Assembly (NCBI RefSeq): GCF_006335015.1
Contig: NZ_VDGT01000011.1
Location: 124,001-188,000 of the forward strand
Origin: Streptomyces sedi
GTDB taxonomy: Bacteria; Actinomycetota; Actinomycetes; Streptomycetales; Streptomycetaceae
Length of the DNA stretch: 64,000 nt
Direction of reading: 5' to 3'
Shown in pieces: positions 8,221 to 16,571 of this stretch. The position numbers and the translations under genes were made by a program. Numbering within the stretch: the stretch's first letter is position 1; the number at the start of each line of letters is the position of its first letter. Below the pieces are notes generated by a model. That model saw only the letters and a program-made list of their open reading frames with translations, made no database searches and was not told where the DNA came from.

Positions 8221-9084
8221 ATGACTGCCCAGACACTCGACGGTCAGGCGACCGCGGCCGAGATCAAGTCAGACCTGCGCACCAGGATCGCCGACCTCAA
8301 GGCGAGCGGCCATCTCCCGGGCCTCGGCACGCTGTTGGTCGGGGAGGACGTGGGCAGCCAGAAGTACGTCGCCGGCAAGCACCGCGACTGCGCCGCCGTC
8401 GGCATCGCCTCCATCCAGCGGGAGCTGCCGGCCTCCGCGAGCCAGGAGGAGATCGAGGCCGTCGTCCGGGAGCTGAACGACGACCCGGCCTGCACCGGCT
8501 ACCTGGTGCAGCTGCCGCTGCCGCGCGGCATCGACGCCAACCGTGTGCTCCAGCTCATCGACCCCGTGAAGGACGCCGACGGGCTGCACCCCACCAACCT
8601 CGGCCGCCTGGTGCTGAACGAGCCGGCGCCGCTGCCCTGCACGCCCAACGGCGTGATCCAGCTGCTGCGTCGTTTCGAGGTGCCGATCGAGGGCGCCGAG
8701 GTGGTCGTGGTGGGCCGGGGCGTGACCGTCGGGCGTTCGTTGCCGCTGCTGCTCAGCCGCCGTTCGGAGAACGCCACGGTGACCCAGTGCCACACCGGCA
8801 CCCGTGACCTGGCCGCGCATCTGCGGCGCGCCGACATCGTCGTGGCGGCGGCGGGCGTTCCGCACCTGGTGAAGCCGGAGCTTGTGAAGCCGGGCGCGGC
8901 CGTGCTCGATGTCGGCGTCAGCCGTGACGAGTCGGGCCGGATCGTCGGGGACGTGGACCCGGCGGTCGCCGAGGTCGCCGGCTGGCTGTCGCCCAACCCG
9001 CGCGGCGTCGGCCCGATGACCCGCGCGATGCTGCTGACCAACGTGGTCGAGGCCGCCGAACGCGCGGCCGGCATCGCCCGTTGA
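8221..9084 (+). CDS. folD: Methylenetetrahydrofolate dehydrogenase / methenyl-THF cyclohydrolase
   Basis: It interconverts 5,10-methylene-THF, 5,10-methenyl-THF and 10-formyl-THF with NADP, supplying the formyl donor used by PurN and PurH. The 287-residue length is standard. It has the catalytic YVAGK (Tyr49, Lys53), the LVQLPLPRGID substrate loop, and the dinucleotide-binding VVGRGVTVGRSLP. The C-terminal PNPRGVGPMTRAMLL is conserved. ATG 8221 has GGGGA 10 bases upstream; the frame is open farther back, but through repeat DNA. The DUF3017 gene follows 76 bases later, a common actinobacterial pairing. Confidence 0.97.
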   Translation: MTAQTLDGQATAAEIKSDLRTRIADLKASGHLPGLGTLLVGEDVGSQKYVAGKHRDCAAVGIASIQRELPASASQEEIEAVVRELNDDPACTGYLVQLPLPRGIDANRVLQLIDPVKDADGLHPTNLGRLVLNEPAPLPCTPNGVIQLLRRFEVPIEGAEVVVVGRGVTVGRSLPLLLSRRSENATVTQCHTGTRDLAAHLRRADIVVAAAGVPHLVKPELVKPGAAVLDVGVSRDESGRIVGDVDPAVAEVAGWLSPNPRGVGPMTRAMLLTNVVEAAERAAGIAR

Positions 9085-9160
9085 CCGGGCGGCCCGGCCG
9101 CACGCACCGACCGCACGAACCGACCGACGAGAACGAGAATGACGAGGGGGCCGATCGGCC

Positions 9161-9568
9161 GTGAGCGGCGTGGCCTGGCGCAAGCGCTGGAGGGTGCCGG
9201 AGAGGTACCGCACCCGGAGCACGGCGCGTCCCGAGGGCGGGGGGCGCACGGCCGGCGGGGACGCGCCGGCGCCGATACGGCAGTGGCCGCTGCTGGTGGT
9301 GCTGGCCACCACGCTGGCCGGGCTGCTGCTGACGCTGGCGGACTTCCGCGTCGGGCTGCTGGTGGTGGGGTGCGGGCTGCTGACCGGCGCCGCGCTGCGC
9401 GCCTGGCTGCCGGCGGTGGGGATGCTGGCGGTGCGTTCCCGCTTCACCGACATCGTCACCTACGGGCTGCTGGGCACCGTGGTGGTGCTGCTGACGCTGA
9501 TGGCCGAGCCCAGCCCGTGGCTTGAGGTGCCGTTCCTCAACGACATCCTGCGCTTCTCGGTGGACTGA
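9161..9568 (+). CDS. DUF3017 membrane protein
   Basis: This is a 135-residue protein with a basic N-terminal 40 residues and three hydrophobic helices (WPLLVVLATTLAGLLLTLAD, VGLLVVGCGLLTGAALRAWL, IVTYGLLGTVVVLLTLMA). Small proteins of this build directly after folD belong to the actinobacterial DUF3017 family of unknown function. The start is GTG 9161. Its TGA stop is part of the stem of a hairpin shared with the converging gene at 9610. Confidence 0.8.
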   Translation: MSGVAWRKRWRVPERYRTRSTARPEGGGRTAGGDAPAPIRQWPLLVVLATTLAGLLLTLADFRVGLLVVGCGLLTGAALRAWLPAVGMLAVRSRFTDIVTYGLLGTVVVLLTLMAEPSPWLEVPFLNDILRFSVD

Positions 9569-9612
9569 CCCGCGCCGGACGCGTGGACGCGTGAACGCGC
9601 GGGCGCGGGTCA
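9566..9612. terminator. Bidirectional hairpin containing both stop codons
   Basis: An 11-bp stem, TGACCCGCGCC (9566-9576) with GGCGCGGGTCA (9602-9612), starts on the DUF3017 stop codon and ends on the stop codon of the converging lipoprotein gene. The loop of 25 bases carries GGACGCGT/GGACGCGTGAACGCGC repeats. It is positioned to end transcription from both sides. Confidence 0.7.
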
Positions 9613-10518
9613 GCCGAGCCAGGCGGCGACGGTGTCCGGGTTCTCGGCGACCCAGCGTTCGGCCGCGGCGCCAGGGGTCATGCCCTGGCCGGCGATCAGC
9701 GCGGCGACGGCGTTCTGGTCGCGTTCCGACCAGGAGAACGCCCGCAGGAAGTCGACGACCTCGCCGCCGGCCTCGGCGAACTCCGCGTTGAGGTACTTCC
9801 GCAGCGGGATGCTCGGGTAGTAGTCGGGGAGTTCGACCTCGGCCAGCTCGACCTTGGTGGCCAGCCAGTGCGGCTGCCAGAAGTAGGCCAGCAGCGGGGT
9901 GCCGCGCGCGCCCGCCTGGTGGATCTTGTCGATCAGCGCGTCCTCGCTCCCGGCGGCGACCGGGGCGAGGTCCAGGCCCAGCTCCTCGATGATCGCCTCG
10001 TCCCTGGTGGCGAAGCCGGGATCGGCCTGGAGCACCTCGCCGTGCAGCTCCTCGGCGAAGTCGTTGAGGTGGCGCCAGTCGAGCACCTCGGGGTTGGCCC
10101 GGGCGAACTCCCCGGGTATGTACCAGCCGACGTGGCCCTCGATGCCCAGCTCGCCGGCGGCGACCACGTCCGCGCGCTGCTCGACGTGGAGCCGGGTCTG
10201 CTCCGGCAGCGCCCCCCAGTCCTCCAGCAGGACCTGGGTGTCGCCGACGCCCAACTGGCCCCAGGCCGCGCTCGGTTCGGTCTCGACCTTCTCGACGGGG
10301 ACGCCCAGCTCCTCCTCCAGCAGATAGGCCACCACCGCCGCGTTGGCCCGGGCCCCCGGCCAGTCGGTCACCGCGATCCGCACGGGCTCGGCCTCGTCGT
10401 CACCGAGCGCCCCGCCGGGCAGGTCGCAGGCGCTGGCGAGCACCAGCCCCAGGGCACCGAGGCCGGCCAGCAGGCGGTGGCGCGCCCGACGGCGTATCCG
10501 GGGGGAGATGCGGAGCAT
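9610..10518 (-). CDS. Glycine betaine/choline-type ABC binding lipoprotein (OpuAC/ProX family)
   Basis: This 302-residue extracellular binding protein has a signal peptide and the lipobox LASAC (Cys31). The mature part begins with EAEPVRIAVTDWPGARANAAVVAYLLEEELG, the usual opening of substrate-binding proteins for quaternary amines. Trp-rich stretches (LLEDWGALP, GWYIPGEF, YFWQPHWLATKVEL) could form an aromatic cage. The last region, NAVAALIAGQGMTPGAAAERWVAENPD, is typical of the family. No permease or ATPase gene is next to it, so it is an orphan here. The start ATG at 10518 gives a standard n-region (MLRISPRIRRRARHR). Confidence 0.88.
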   Translation of the reverse strand: MLRISPRIRRRARHRLLAGLGALGLVLASACDLPGGALGDDEAEPVRIAVTDWPGARANAAVVAYLLEEELGVPVEKVETEPSAAWGQLGVGDTQVLLEDWGALPEQTRLHVEQRADVVAAGELGIEGHVGWYIPGEFARANPEVLDWRHLNDFAEELHGEVLQADPGFATRDEAIIEELGLDLAPVAAGSEDALIDKIHQAGARGTPLLAYFWQPHWLATKVELAEVELPDYYPSIPLRKYLNAEFAEAGGEVVDFLRAFSWSERDQNAVAALIAGQGMTPGAAAERWVAENPDTVAAWLG

Positions 10519-10671
10519 CGGCGAGGGCTCTTCCTTCGGTGTGCCGGCGGCGGGTCGCTGGAGGCTGGAGGGGTGCCTACGCAGTGTGGCCCCAACAGCG
10601 GGTGTGGGGCCACAGGTGCGTCCTGAGACGTCGATGTTGCGGGTGGTGCGGTCTCGCTTGGTCCGCTCGGC

Positions 10672-11661
10672 TCAGATGAGGCCGAGCGCGCGGACCGCGT
10701 CGCGCTCCTCGGTCAGCTCGCGGACCGAGGCGTCGATGCGGGTCCTGGAGAACTCGTTGATCTCCAGGTCCGGAACGATGGTGTAGGAACCGTCGGCGCA
10801 GGTGACGGGGAACGAGGAGATCAGGCCCTCGGGAACGCCGTAGGAACCGTCCGACGGAATCGCCATCGAGGTCCAGTCGCCGGCCGGGGTGCCGTTGACC
10901 CAGGTGTGCACGTGGTCGATGGCGGCATTGGCGGCGGAGGCGGCCGAGGAGGCGCCCCTGGCCTCGATGATCGCGGCGCCGCGCTTGGCGACGGTCGGGA
11001 TGAACTCGTCGGCCAGCCAGCTCTCGTCACCGATCGCCTCGGCGGCGTTCTTCCCCGCGACCTCGGCGTGGAAGACGTCCGGGTACTGGGTGGCGGAGTG
11101 GTTGCCCCAGATGGTCAGGCGGCGGATCTCGGCGACCGAGACACCGGTCTTCGCCGCGAGCTGCGAGAGCGCCCGGTTGTGGTCCAGCCGGGTCATCGCG
11201 GTGAACCGCTCGGCCGGCACGTCGGGGGCGGCGGCCTGGGCGATCAGCGCGTTGGTGTTGGCCGGGTTGCCCACGACCAGGACGCGGACGTCGTCCGCCG
11301 CGTGGTCGTTGATGGCCTTGCCCTGCGGCTTGAAGATCCCGCCGTTGGCCTCCAGCAGGTCGCCCCGCTCCATGCCCTTGGTGCGCGGGCGGGCGCCGAC
11401 CAGCAGCGCGACGTTGGTGCCGTCGAACGCGACGTCGGCGCTGTCGGTGATGTCGATGCCGGCCAGCAGCGGGAACGCGCTGTCGTCCAGCTCCATGGCC
11501 GTGCCCTCGGCCGCGCTCAGCGCCGGGGTGATCTCCAGCAGCCGCAGACGGACGGGGACGTCGGGCCCGAGGAGCTGGCCCGAGGCGATCCGGAAGAGCA
11601 GCGCGTAGCCGATCTGGCCGGCGGCGCCGGTGACGGTGACGGTGACGGGGGTGCGGGGCAT
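10672..11661 (-). CDS. mdh: Malate dehydrogenase
   Basis: NAD-dependent oxidation of malate to oxaloacetate in the TCA cycle. The 329-residue protein is of the type-2 cytosolic-like malate dehydrogenase group found in actinobacteria. It has VTVTGAAGQIGYALLFRIASG (nucleotide loop, about 8-28), VGARPRTKGMERGDLL (substrate loop), NPANTNALIA, TRLDHNRALSQLA and WGNHSATQYPD with the catalytic histidine. The start is ATG 11661, with GGAAGG 7 bases before it. The frame stays open to 11853, but that extension is not protein-like. Confidence 0.97.
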   Translation of the reverse strand: MPRTPVTVTVTGAAGQIGYALLFRIASGQLLGPDVPVRLRLLEITPALSAAEGTAMELDDSAFPLLAGIDITDSADVAFDGTNVALLVGARPRTKGMERGDLLEANGGIFKPQGKAINDHAADDVRVLVVGNPANTNALIAQAAAPDVPAERFTAMTRLDHNRALSQLAAKTGVSVAEIRRLTIWGNHSATQYPDVFHAEVAGKNAAEAIGDESWLADEFIPTVAKRGAAIIEARGASSAASAANAAIDHVHTWVNGTPAGDWTSMAIPSDGSYGVPEGLISSFPVTCADGSYTIVPDLEINEFSRTRIDASVRELTEERDAVRALGLI

Positions 11662-11861
11662 CTGGGACCTTCCGGTTGTGAATGAGGCGGCCGGGTCCAC
11701 GGCCAGGTTACTCGTCGGACGTGGCCAGGAACCCCCACGGTGGGCGCGGGAGCCCTCGCGCGCTTTCTCGCCATATCTCGCCATCAAGATACGGGCGCCA
11801 GCGTAGTCCGGCGCCGCCGCCCGCTTTTCGTCGGGGCGGGATCGACGGTTCACCTGGCCGG

Positions 11862-12385
11862 TGGGGGCGCGGTCGACTACGGTCCTGGCCGGCCGGGGTG
11901 GGTTGTCGGCGTGAGCCCGGTGTGTGGTTGTTCGCGCAGTTCCCCGCGCCCCTGGTTGGGGCTGGCGTGGTGGGTCGGGTGTGGGTTCACGCTCGGCAGG
12001 TGGCGGCGGGCTTGGGGGCGCGGGGAACTGCGCGGTGCATGTGTGGCGGGGGTTGGTCGACTACGGAGCTTCGTGGGTGGGTGGGTTGTCGGCGTGAGCC
12101 CGGTGGTGGGTTGCTCGCGCAGTTCCCCGCGCCCCTGGGTGTGGTGGGCGTGGTGGGTTGGGTGCGGGTTCACCTGTGGCCGGTGACGGCCTGAGGGGGC
12201 GCGGGGAACTGCGCGATTGCTGGGTGGCGGGGGTTGGTCGACTACGGAGCTTCGTGGCGGGGTGGGTTGTCGTCCTCGGCCCGGTGGTGGGTTGCTCGCG
12301 CAGTTCCCCGCGCCCCTGTCACGCCGGTGGGCGGCTTGGGGGCGTGGGGAACGGCGCGGTGCGTTCGACCACGGTGTCGCGCCGG
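11862..12385. repeat. Repeat locus III: three inverted-arm units, last one diverged
   Basis: Two long-loop units (left arms 11933-11952 and 12116-12135, right arms 12015-12034 and 12196-12215) and one short-loop unit (12297-12316 with a diverged right arm at 12339-12358 reading GGGGCGTGGGGAACGGCGCG) are joined by the usual linkers. The locus is upstream of mdh and beyond the stop codon of the ornithine aminotransferase gene. It shows that long-loop and short-loop forms can sit in one array. The remaining 200 bases next to mdh hold no other feature that I can see. Confidence 0.88.
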
Positions 12386-12399
12386 TCAGGCGTGAGCCG

Positions 12400-13626
12400 T
12401 CAGCCGACGAGAACCTCGCGGAGTTGGGTCAGGGCCCAGTCCAGGTCCTCCTCCTCGATCACCAGCGGCGGCGCGATGCGGAGAGTGCTGCCGTGGGTGT
12501 CCTTCACCAGCAGGCCGCGTTCCAGCAGCTTCGTCGCGACCTCGCGGCCGGTGCCGAGGCCCGGCGCCAGGTCGAGGCCCGCCCACAGGCCGCGCCCGCG
12601 CACCTCCGTGAGCACGCCCTCGCCGACCAGCTTGCCCAGCTCCTCGTGGAGCCGCTCGCCCAGCCGGGCGGACCGCGCCTGGATCTCGCCCTCGCGCAGC
12701 ATCGTCACCACCTCAAGGCCCACCGCGCACGCCAGCGGGTTCCCGCCGAACGTCGACCCGTGCTCGCCCGGCCGCTGCACGCCCAGCACCTCGGAGGAGG
12801 CGACCACGGCGGAGACCGGCAGCACGCCGCCGCCCAGTGCCTTGCCGAGGATGTAGACGTCGGGCACCACGTTCTCGTGCTCGCAGGCGAACGTGCGGCC
12901 CGTGCGGCCGAGCCCGGACTGGATCTCGTCGGCCATCAGCAGCACCCCGCGTTCGGCGGTCAGCCTCCGCACGCCCGGCAGGTAGTCGGCGGGCGGCACG
13001 ACCACCCCGGCCTCGCCCTGGATCGGCTCCAGCAGCACGGCCACCACCTCGCCCTCCGCGTCGTCGGCCAGCGCCGCCTCCATCGCGGCCAGGTCGCCGA
13101 ACGGCACCACGGTGAACCCGGGCGTGAACGGGCCGTGGTCCTCGTAGGCGTCCGGGTCGGTGGAGAAACCGACGAGCGTGGTGGTCCTGCCGTGGAAGTT
13201 GTTGGCCGCGACGACGATCCGCGCCCGGCCCGCCGGCACCCCGCGCACCCGGTAGCCCCACTTGCGGGCCGTCTTCACCGCGGTCTCCACCGCCTCGGCC
13301 CCGGTGTTCATCGGGAGCACCATGTCCTTCCCGCACAGCTCGGCCAGCTCGGTGACGAACGGCGCGAAGCGTTCGTGGTGGAAGGCCCTGGAGGTGAGGG
13401 TGAGCCGGGTCAGCTGGGCCTTGGCCTCGGCGATCAGCCGGGGGTGGCCGTGGCCGAAGTTGAGCGCCGAGTAGCCGGCCAGCAGGTCCAGGTAGCGGCG
13501 GCCGGTCACGTCGGTCACCCAGGCGCCGCGGCCGGAGGAGAGGACGACCGGCAGCGGGTGGTAGTTGTGCGCGCTGTGAGCCTCGGCGGCGGCGATCAGT
13601 GCGGCGGGGTTCTCCTGGACGCTCAT
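12400..13626 (-). CDS. rocD: Ornithine aminotransferase
   Basis: This 408-residue class-III PLP aminotransferase is predicted to convert ornithine and 2-oxoglutarate to glutamate semialdehyde and glutamate. It has NTGAEAVETAVKTARKW (phosphate-binding region, about 107-123), LMADEIQSGLGRTG with Asp233, and ILGKALGGGVLP with the PLP lysine Lys262. HGSTFGGNPLACAVGLE is typical of RocD rather than acetylornithine aminotransferases, which I consider the main alternative. The start is ATG 13626 (MSVQENPAALI). The gene is alone on its strand, divergent from trpS. Confidence 0.9.
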   Translation of the reverse strand: MSVQENPAALIAAAEAHSAHNYHPLPVVLSSGRGAWVTDVTGRRYLDLLAGYSALNFGHGHPRLIAEAKAQLTRLTLTSRAFHHERFAPFVTELAELCGKDMVLPMNTGAEAVETAVKTARKWGYRVRGVPAGRARIVVAANNFHGRTTTLVGFSTDPDAYEDHGPFTPGFTVVPFGDLAAMEAALADDAEGEVVAVLLEPIQGEAGVVVPPADYLPGVRRLTAERGVLLMADEIQSGLGRTGRTFACEHENVVPDVYILGKALGGGVLPVSAVVASSEVLGVQRPGEHGSTFGGNPLACAVGLEVVTMLREGEIQARSARLGERLHEELGKLVGEGVLTEVRGRGLWAGLDLAPGLGTGREVATKLLERGLLVKDTHGSTLRIAPPLVIEEEDLDWALTQLREVLVG

Positions 13627-13799
13627 GGCGGCTTCCGATCTCTGGCGGGGGTGTTGCCTTCGCCTCGACTTGTAGCGGGTTCCGTCCGCTATGGGAAGAA
13701 TCCGCACGCGACTGTCCGGAATCCGGTGCCCACGAGCCCTCTCGGCGGACGTTCCGCCGGGGCCGTTACCCGGTTGGCCGACCTGAGAGAATGAGCCGC

Positions 13800-14819
13800 A
13801 TGGCCACCGAACGTCCTCGCGTCCTGTCCGGAATCCAGCCGACCGCCGGCTCCTTCCACCTGGGTAACTACCTGGGCGCCGTGCGGCAGTGGCTGCCGTT
13901 CCAGGACACCCACGACGCCTTCTACTCCGTCGTGGACCTGCACGCCATCACCATCCCGCAGGACCCGGAGGCGCTGCGCCAGGCCACCAGGCTGGCCGCC
14001 GCGCAGCTGCTGGGCGCCGGGCTCGACCCGGAGCGGTGCACGCTCTTCGTGCAGAGCCATGTGCCGGAGCACGCGCAGCTGGCCTGGGTGCTCAACTGCG
14101 TGACCGGCTTCGGCGAGGCGTCCCGGATGACGCAGTTCAAGGACAAGTCGGCCAAGCAGGGCGCCGAGGGCACCACCGTGGGGCTCTTCACCTACCCGAT
14201 CCTCCAGGCCGCCGACATCCTGCTCTACCAGACCGACCAGGTGCCGGTCGGCGAGGACCAGCGGCAGCACGTCGAGCTGACCCGCGACCTGGCCCAGCGG
14301 GTCAACGGCAGGTACGGCGCCGACCTGTTCCGGCTGCCGAACGCCTACATCCTCAAGGACGCCGCCAAGATCCAGGATCTCCAGGACCCGGCGAGCAAGA
14401 TGAGCAAGTCCGGCTCCTCGCCCAAGGGCATCGTCTGGCTGCTCGACCCGCCGAAGACGTCGGCGAAGAAGTTCCGGAGCGCCGTCACCGACACCGGTAC
14501 CGAGGTGCGCTACGACCCGGCGGAGAAGCCGGGGCTGAGCAACCTGCTGAGTGTCTACAGCGCGCTGAGCGGCATGACGATCGCCGAGATCGAGGAGAAG
14601 TACACGGGCCAGCTCTACGGCCCGCTCAAGACCGAGCTGGCCGAGCTGTTCACCGAGTGGGTGGCGCCGTTCCAGGAGCGGACCCAGGGCTTCCTCGACG
14701 ACCCGGCCGAGCTGGACCGGGTGCTGGCCAGGGGCGCCGAGAAGGCCCGCCCTGTGGCGGCCGAGACGCTGGCGCGGGTCCACGAGGCGGTCGGCTTCCT
14801 GCCGGGGCTGCGCGGCTGA
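13800..14819 (+). CDS. trpS: Tryptophanyl-tRNA synthetase
   Basis: This is a class-I aminoacyl-tRNA synthetase of 339 residues. The HIGH-type signature is PTAGSFHLGNYLG near residues 15-27 and the KMSKS signature is ASKMSKSGSSPKG near 200. VNGRYGADLFRLP and the ends of the Rossmann fold are typical bacterial TrpS. Two in-frame ATGs occur, at 13791 and 13800. The second (MATERPRVLSGIQPT) is preferred, since GAGAGA ends 9 bases before it. No T-box-like leader is visible in the 170 bases upstream. Streptomyces often have a second, antibiotic-resistant TrpS; this looks like the standard housekeeping form. Confidence 0.96.
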   Translation: MATERPRVLSGIQPTAGSFHLGNYLGAVRQWLPFQDTHDAFYSVVDLHAITIPQDPEALRQATRLAAAQLLGAGLDPERCTLFVQSHVPEHAQLAWVLNCVTGFGEASRMTQFKDKSAKQGAEGTTVGLFTYPILQAADILLYQTDQVPVGEDQRQHVELTRDLAQRVNGRYGADLFRLPNAYILKDAAKIQDLQDPASKMSKSGSSPKGIVWLLDPPKTSAKKFRSAVTDTGTEVRYDPAEKPGLSNLLSVYSALSGMTIAEIEEKYTGQLYGPLKTELAELFTEWVAPFQERTQGFLDDPAELDRVLARGAEKARPVAAETLARVHEAVGFLPGLRG

Positions 14820-14937
14820 GAACGGAGCCGGGGTCGCGCGCCGTTCGCGTTCGCGCCCCGAGGCGGCACACTGGCCAGGAGCAGGCGCACGGGTTCGACG
14901 TCGGGAGTGCGAACCGGCGGGAGTGGGAGGGAGTCGG

Positions 14938-15510
14938 ATGGTGGGGACGGTGACGCTCGGTGTGTCCATCGCGGTCCCGGAGCCGCACGGAAGCCACTTG
15001 CAGCGCTGTCGCCTCGGCTTCGGCGACGCGGCAGCCGCCCACATCCCGACCCATGTGACGCTGCTGCCGCCGACCGAGGTGGACCCCGCCGCCAGACCGG
15101 CGATCGAGGACCACCTGTCGGCGCTCGCCGCCGCCGGGCGGCCGTTCCCGATGCGGCTCGGCGGCACCGGCACCTTTCGGCCACTGTCGCCCGTCGTCTT
15201 CGTGCGGGTCGTGGAGGGCGCCGCGGCCTGCGGCTGGCTCCAGGAGCGGGTGCGCGCCCCCGAGGGGCCGCTCGCCCGCGAGCTGCTCTTCCCCTACCAC
15301 CCGCACGTCACCGTGGCGCACGGCATCGCTGAGGAGGCGATGGACCGGGCCAGCGAGGAGCTGTCCGACTACGAGGCCGCCTGGCAGGCGACCGGGTTCG
15401 CCCTCTACGAGCAGGACGGGGGCGGCGCCTGGGCGCTGCGCAGGGAGTTCCGCTTCGCCTCGGCCCCCGGGACCGCGCCCCGCCCCGACGCCGCCTCTCG
15501 GGTGGCCTGA
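14938..15510 (+). CDS. 2H phosphoesterase / 2'-5' RNA ligase-like protein
   Basis: This 190-residue protein has the two HxT/S motifs of the 2H phosphoesterase superfamily, HVT at 39-41 (HIPTHVTLLPP) and HVT at 123-125 (YHPHVTVAHG). Together they would form the two-histidine active site that hydrolyses 2',3'-cyclic or 2'-5' phosphodiester bonds. The actual substrate is unknown. The C-terminal 15 residues are a Pro/Ala tail. The start is ATG 14938, since GGGAGGGA ends 6 bases before it; the GTG at 14923 would place the ribosome site inside the gene. The gene follows trpS by 118 bases. Confidence 0.82.
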   Translation: MVGTVTLGVSIAVPEPHGSHLQRCRLGFGDAAAAHIPTHVTLLPPTEVDPAARPAIEDHLSALAAAGRPFPMRLGGTGTFRPLSPVVFVRVVEGAAACGWLQERVRAPEGPLARELLFPYHPHVTVAHGIAEEAMDRASEELSDYEAAWQATGFALYEQDGGGAWALRREFRFASAPGTAPRPDAASRVA

Positions 15511-15632
15511 ACGCCCGGGGTCCGCCTCGTCGGCCCGCCGCCGGTGTCGTGTGCCGCGCGGCCGGGCAGGCGCGCATAGGGTCACGGCGACCGGGGCGCG
15601 ACGGGCGCGGCCGGCTGGGCGAGGAGGGTCGG

Positions 15633-16571
15633 ATGGACTGGCTGCGGCGGCTCCCCTGGGTGGCGACCGTGGTGGACTGGTTTCTGCGTAGCCCGATCTG
15701 GCGGCTCTACCAGCACCTCGACCGGCGGAACTGGACCCGGCTGGCGGCGGCGATCACGTTCACCAGCTTCATCACGCTCTTCCCCGTTCTCGGCCTGGTG
15801 GCCGCGGTCGGCGGGCTGCTGCTGAACGACGGGCACCTCGACGACATCGAACACTGGATCTCCGAGCAGATCCCCGGCATCTCCGAGCAGCTCGACCTCG
15901 GCGCGCTCTTCGACCACGCCGGCACCATCGGCCTCGTCTCGCTGCTGCTGGTGCTGCCGACCGGCGCCGCCTGGGTGGACGCGCTGCGCGGCTGCCTGCG
16001 GGAGGTGTGGGACCTCTCCGAGCCGGAGGAGAACATGGTGCTGCGCCGGGTCAAGGACATCGGCGTGCTCGCCGGCCTCGGCCTGGTCACCCTGGTCTCG
16101 CTCGCGGTCTCGGCCGTCGGCCAGTCCCTGCTGCACTGGGCCAGCAGGGAGTTGGGCGGCTTCACCGCGCTGGTCCAGCTGGGGGCCTACGCGGTGGCCG
16201 TCGGCGTGACGTTCCTGCTGTTGCTCTACGTCCTGGTCTGGCTGCCGGGCGTCCGCCCGCCGCGGCGGGCCACGGTGACGGCGTGCCTGCTGGGCGCGGT
16301 CGGCATCGAACTGCTGAAGCTGCTGCTCGGCGGCTATCTGACCGGCGTCGCCGGCCGGAGCATATACGGCGCCTTCGGCGTGCCGGTGGCGCTGCTGCTG
16401 TGGATCAACCTGATCGCCAAGCTGCTGCTGTGGTGCTGCGCCTGGACGGCCACCGCCGTCAGTCCCGAGGACCGTCCCGACGCCGACGCGCTGGAAGCGA
16501 CACCGGCAGCGGATGACGCCGGTGATACAGATACGCCGCCCCCGCCAGCACCGCCAGACCCCCGGCGGTGA
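15633..16571 (+). CDS. YihY/BrkB-family inner membrane protein
   Basis: This 312-residue polytopic protein of the YihY (virulence factor BrkB) family is a widespread group of unclear function, not an RNase despite older names. It shows about six helices, including AAAITFTSFITLFPVLGLVAAVGGLL, TIGLVSLLLVLPTGAAWVDAL and VTFLLLLYVLVWLPG, and the conserved YGAFGVPVALLLWINLIAKLLLW near the end. The tail is acidic and Pro-rich. The start is ATG 15633, with GAGGAGGG upstream. Its last 113 bases overlap the 3' end of the convergent carboxypeptidase gene, an unusually long tail-to-tail overlap. Confidence 0.88.
   Translation: MDWLRRLPWVATVVDWFLRSPIWRLYQHLDRRNWTRLAAAITFTSFITLFPVLGLVAAVGGLLLNDGHLDDIEHWISEQIPGISEQLDLGALFDHAGTIGLVSLLLVLPTGAAWVDALRGCLREVWDLSEPEENMVLRRVKDIGVLAGLGLVTLVSLAVSAVGQSLLHWASRELGGFTALVQLGAYAVAVGVTFLLLLYVLVWLPGVRPPRRATVTACLLGAVGIELLKLLLGGYLTGVAGRSIYGAFGVPVALLLWINLIAKLLLWCCAWTATAVSPEDRPDADALEATPAADDAGDTDTPPPPAPPDPRR

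Noticed and set aside
13627..13799. T-box leader before trpS
   Set aside because: No T-box sequence and no long stem; a 170-base gap with ordinary GC-rich DNA.
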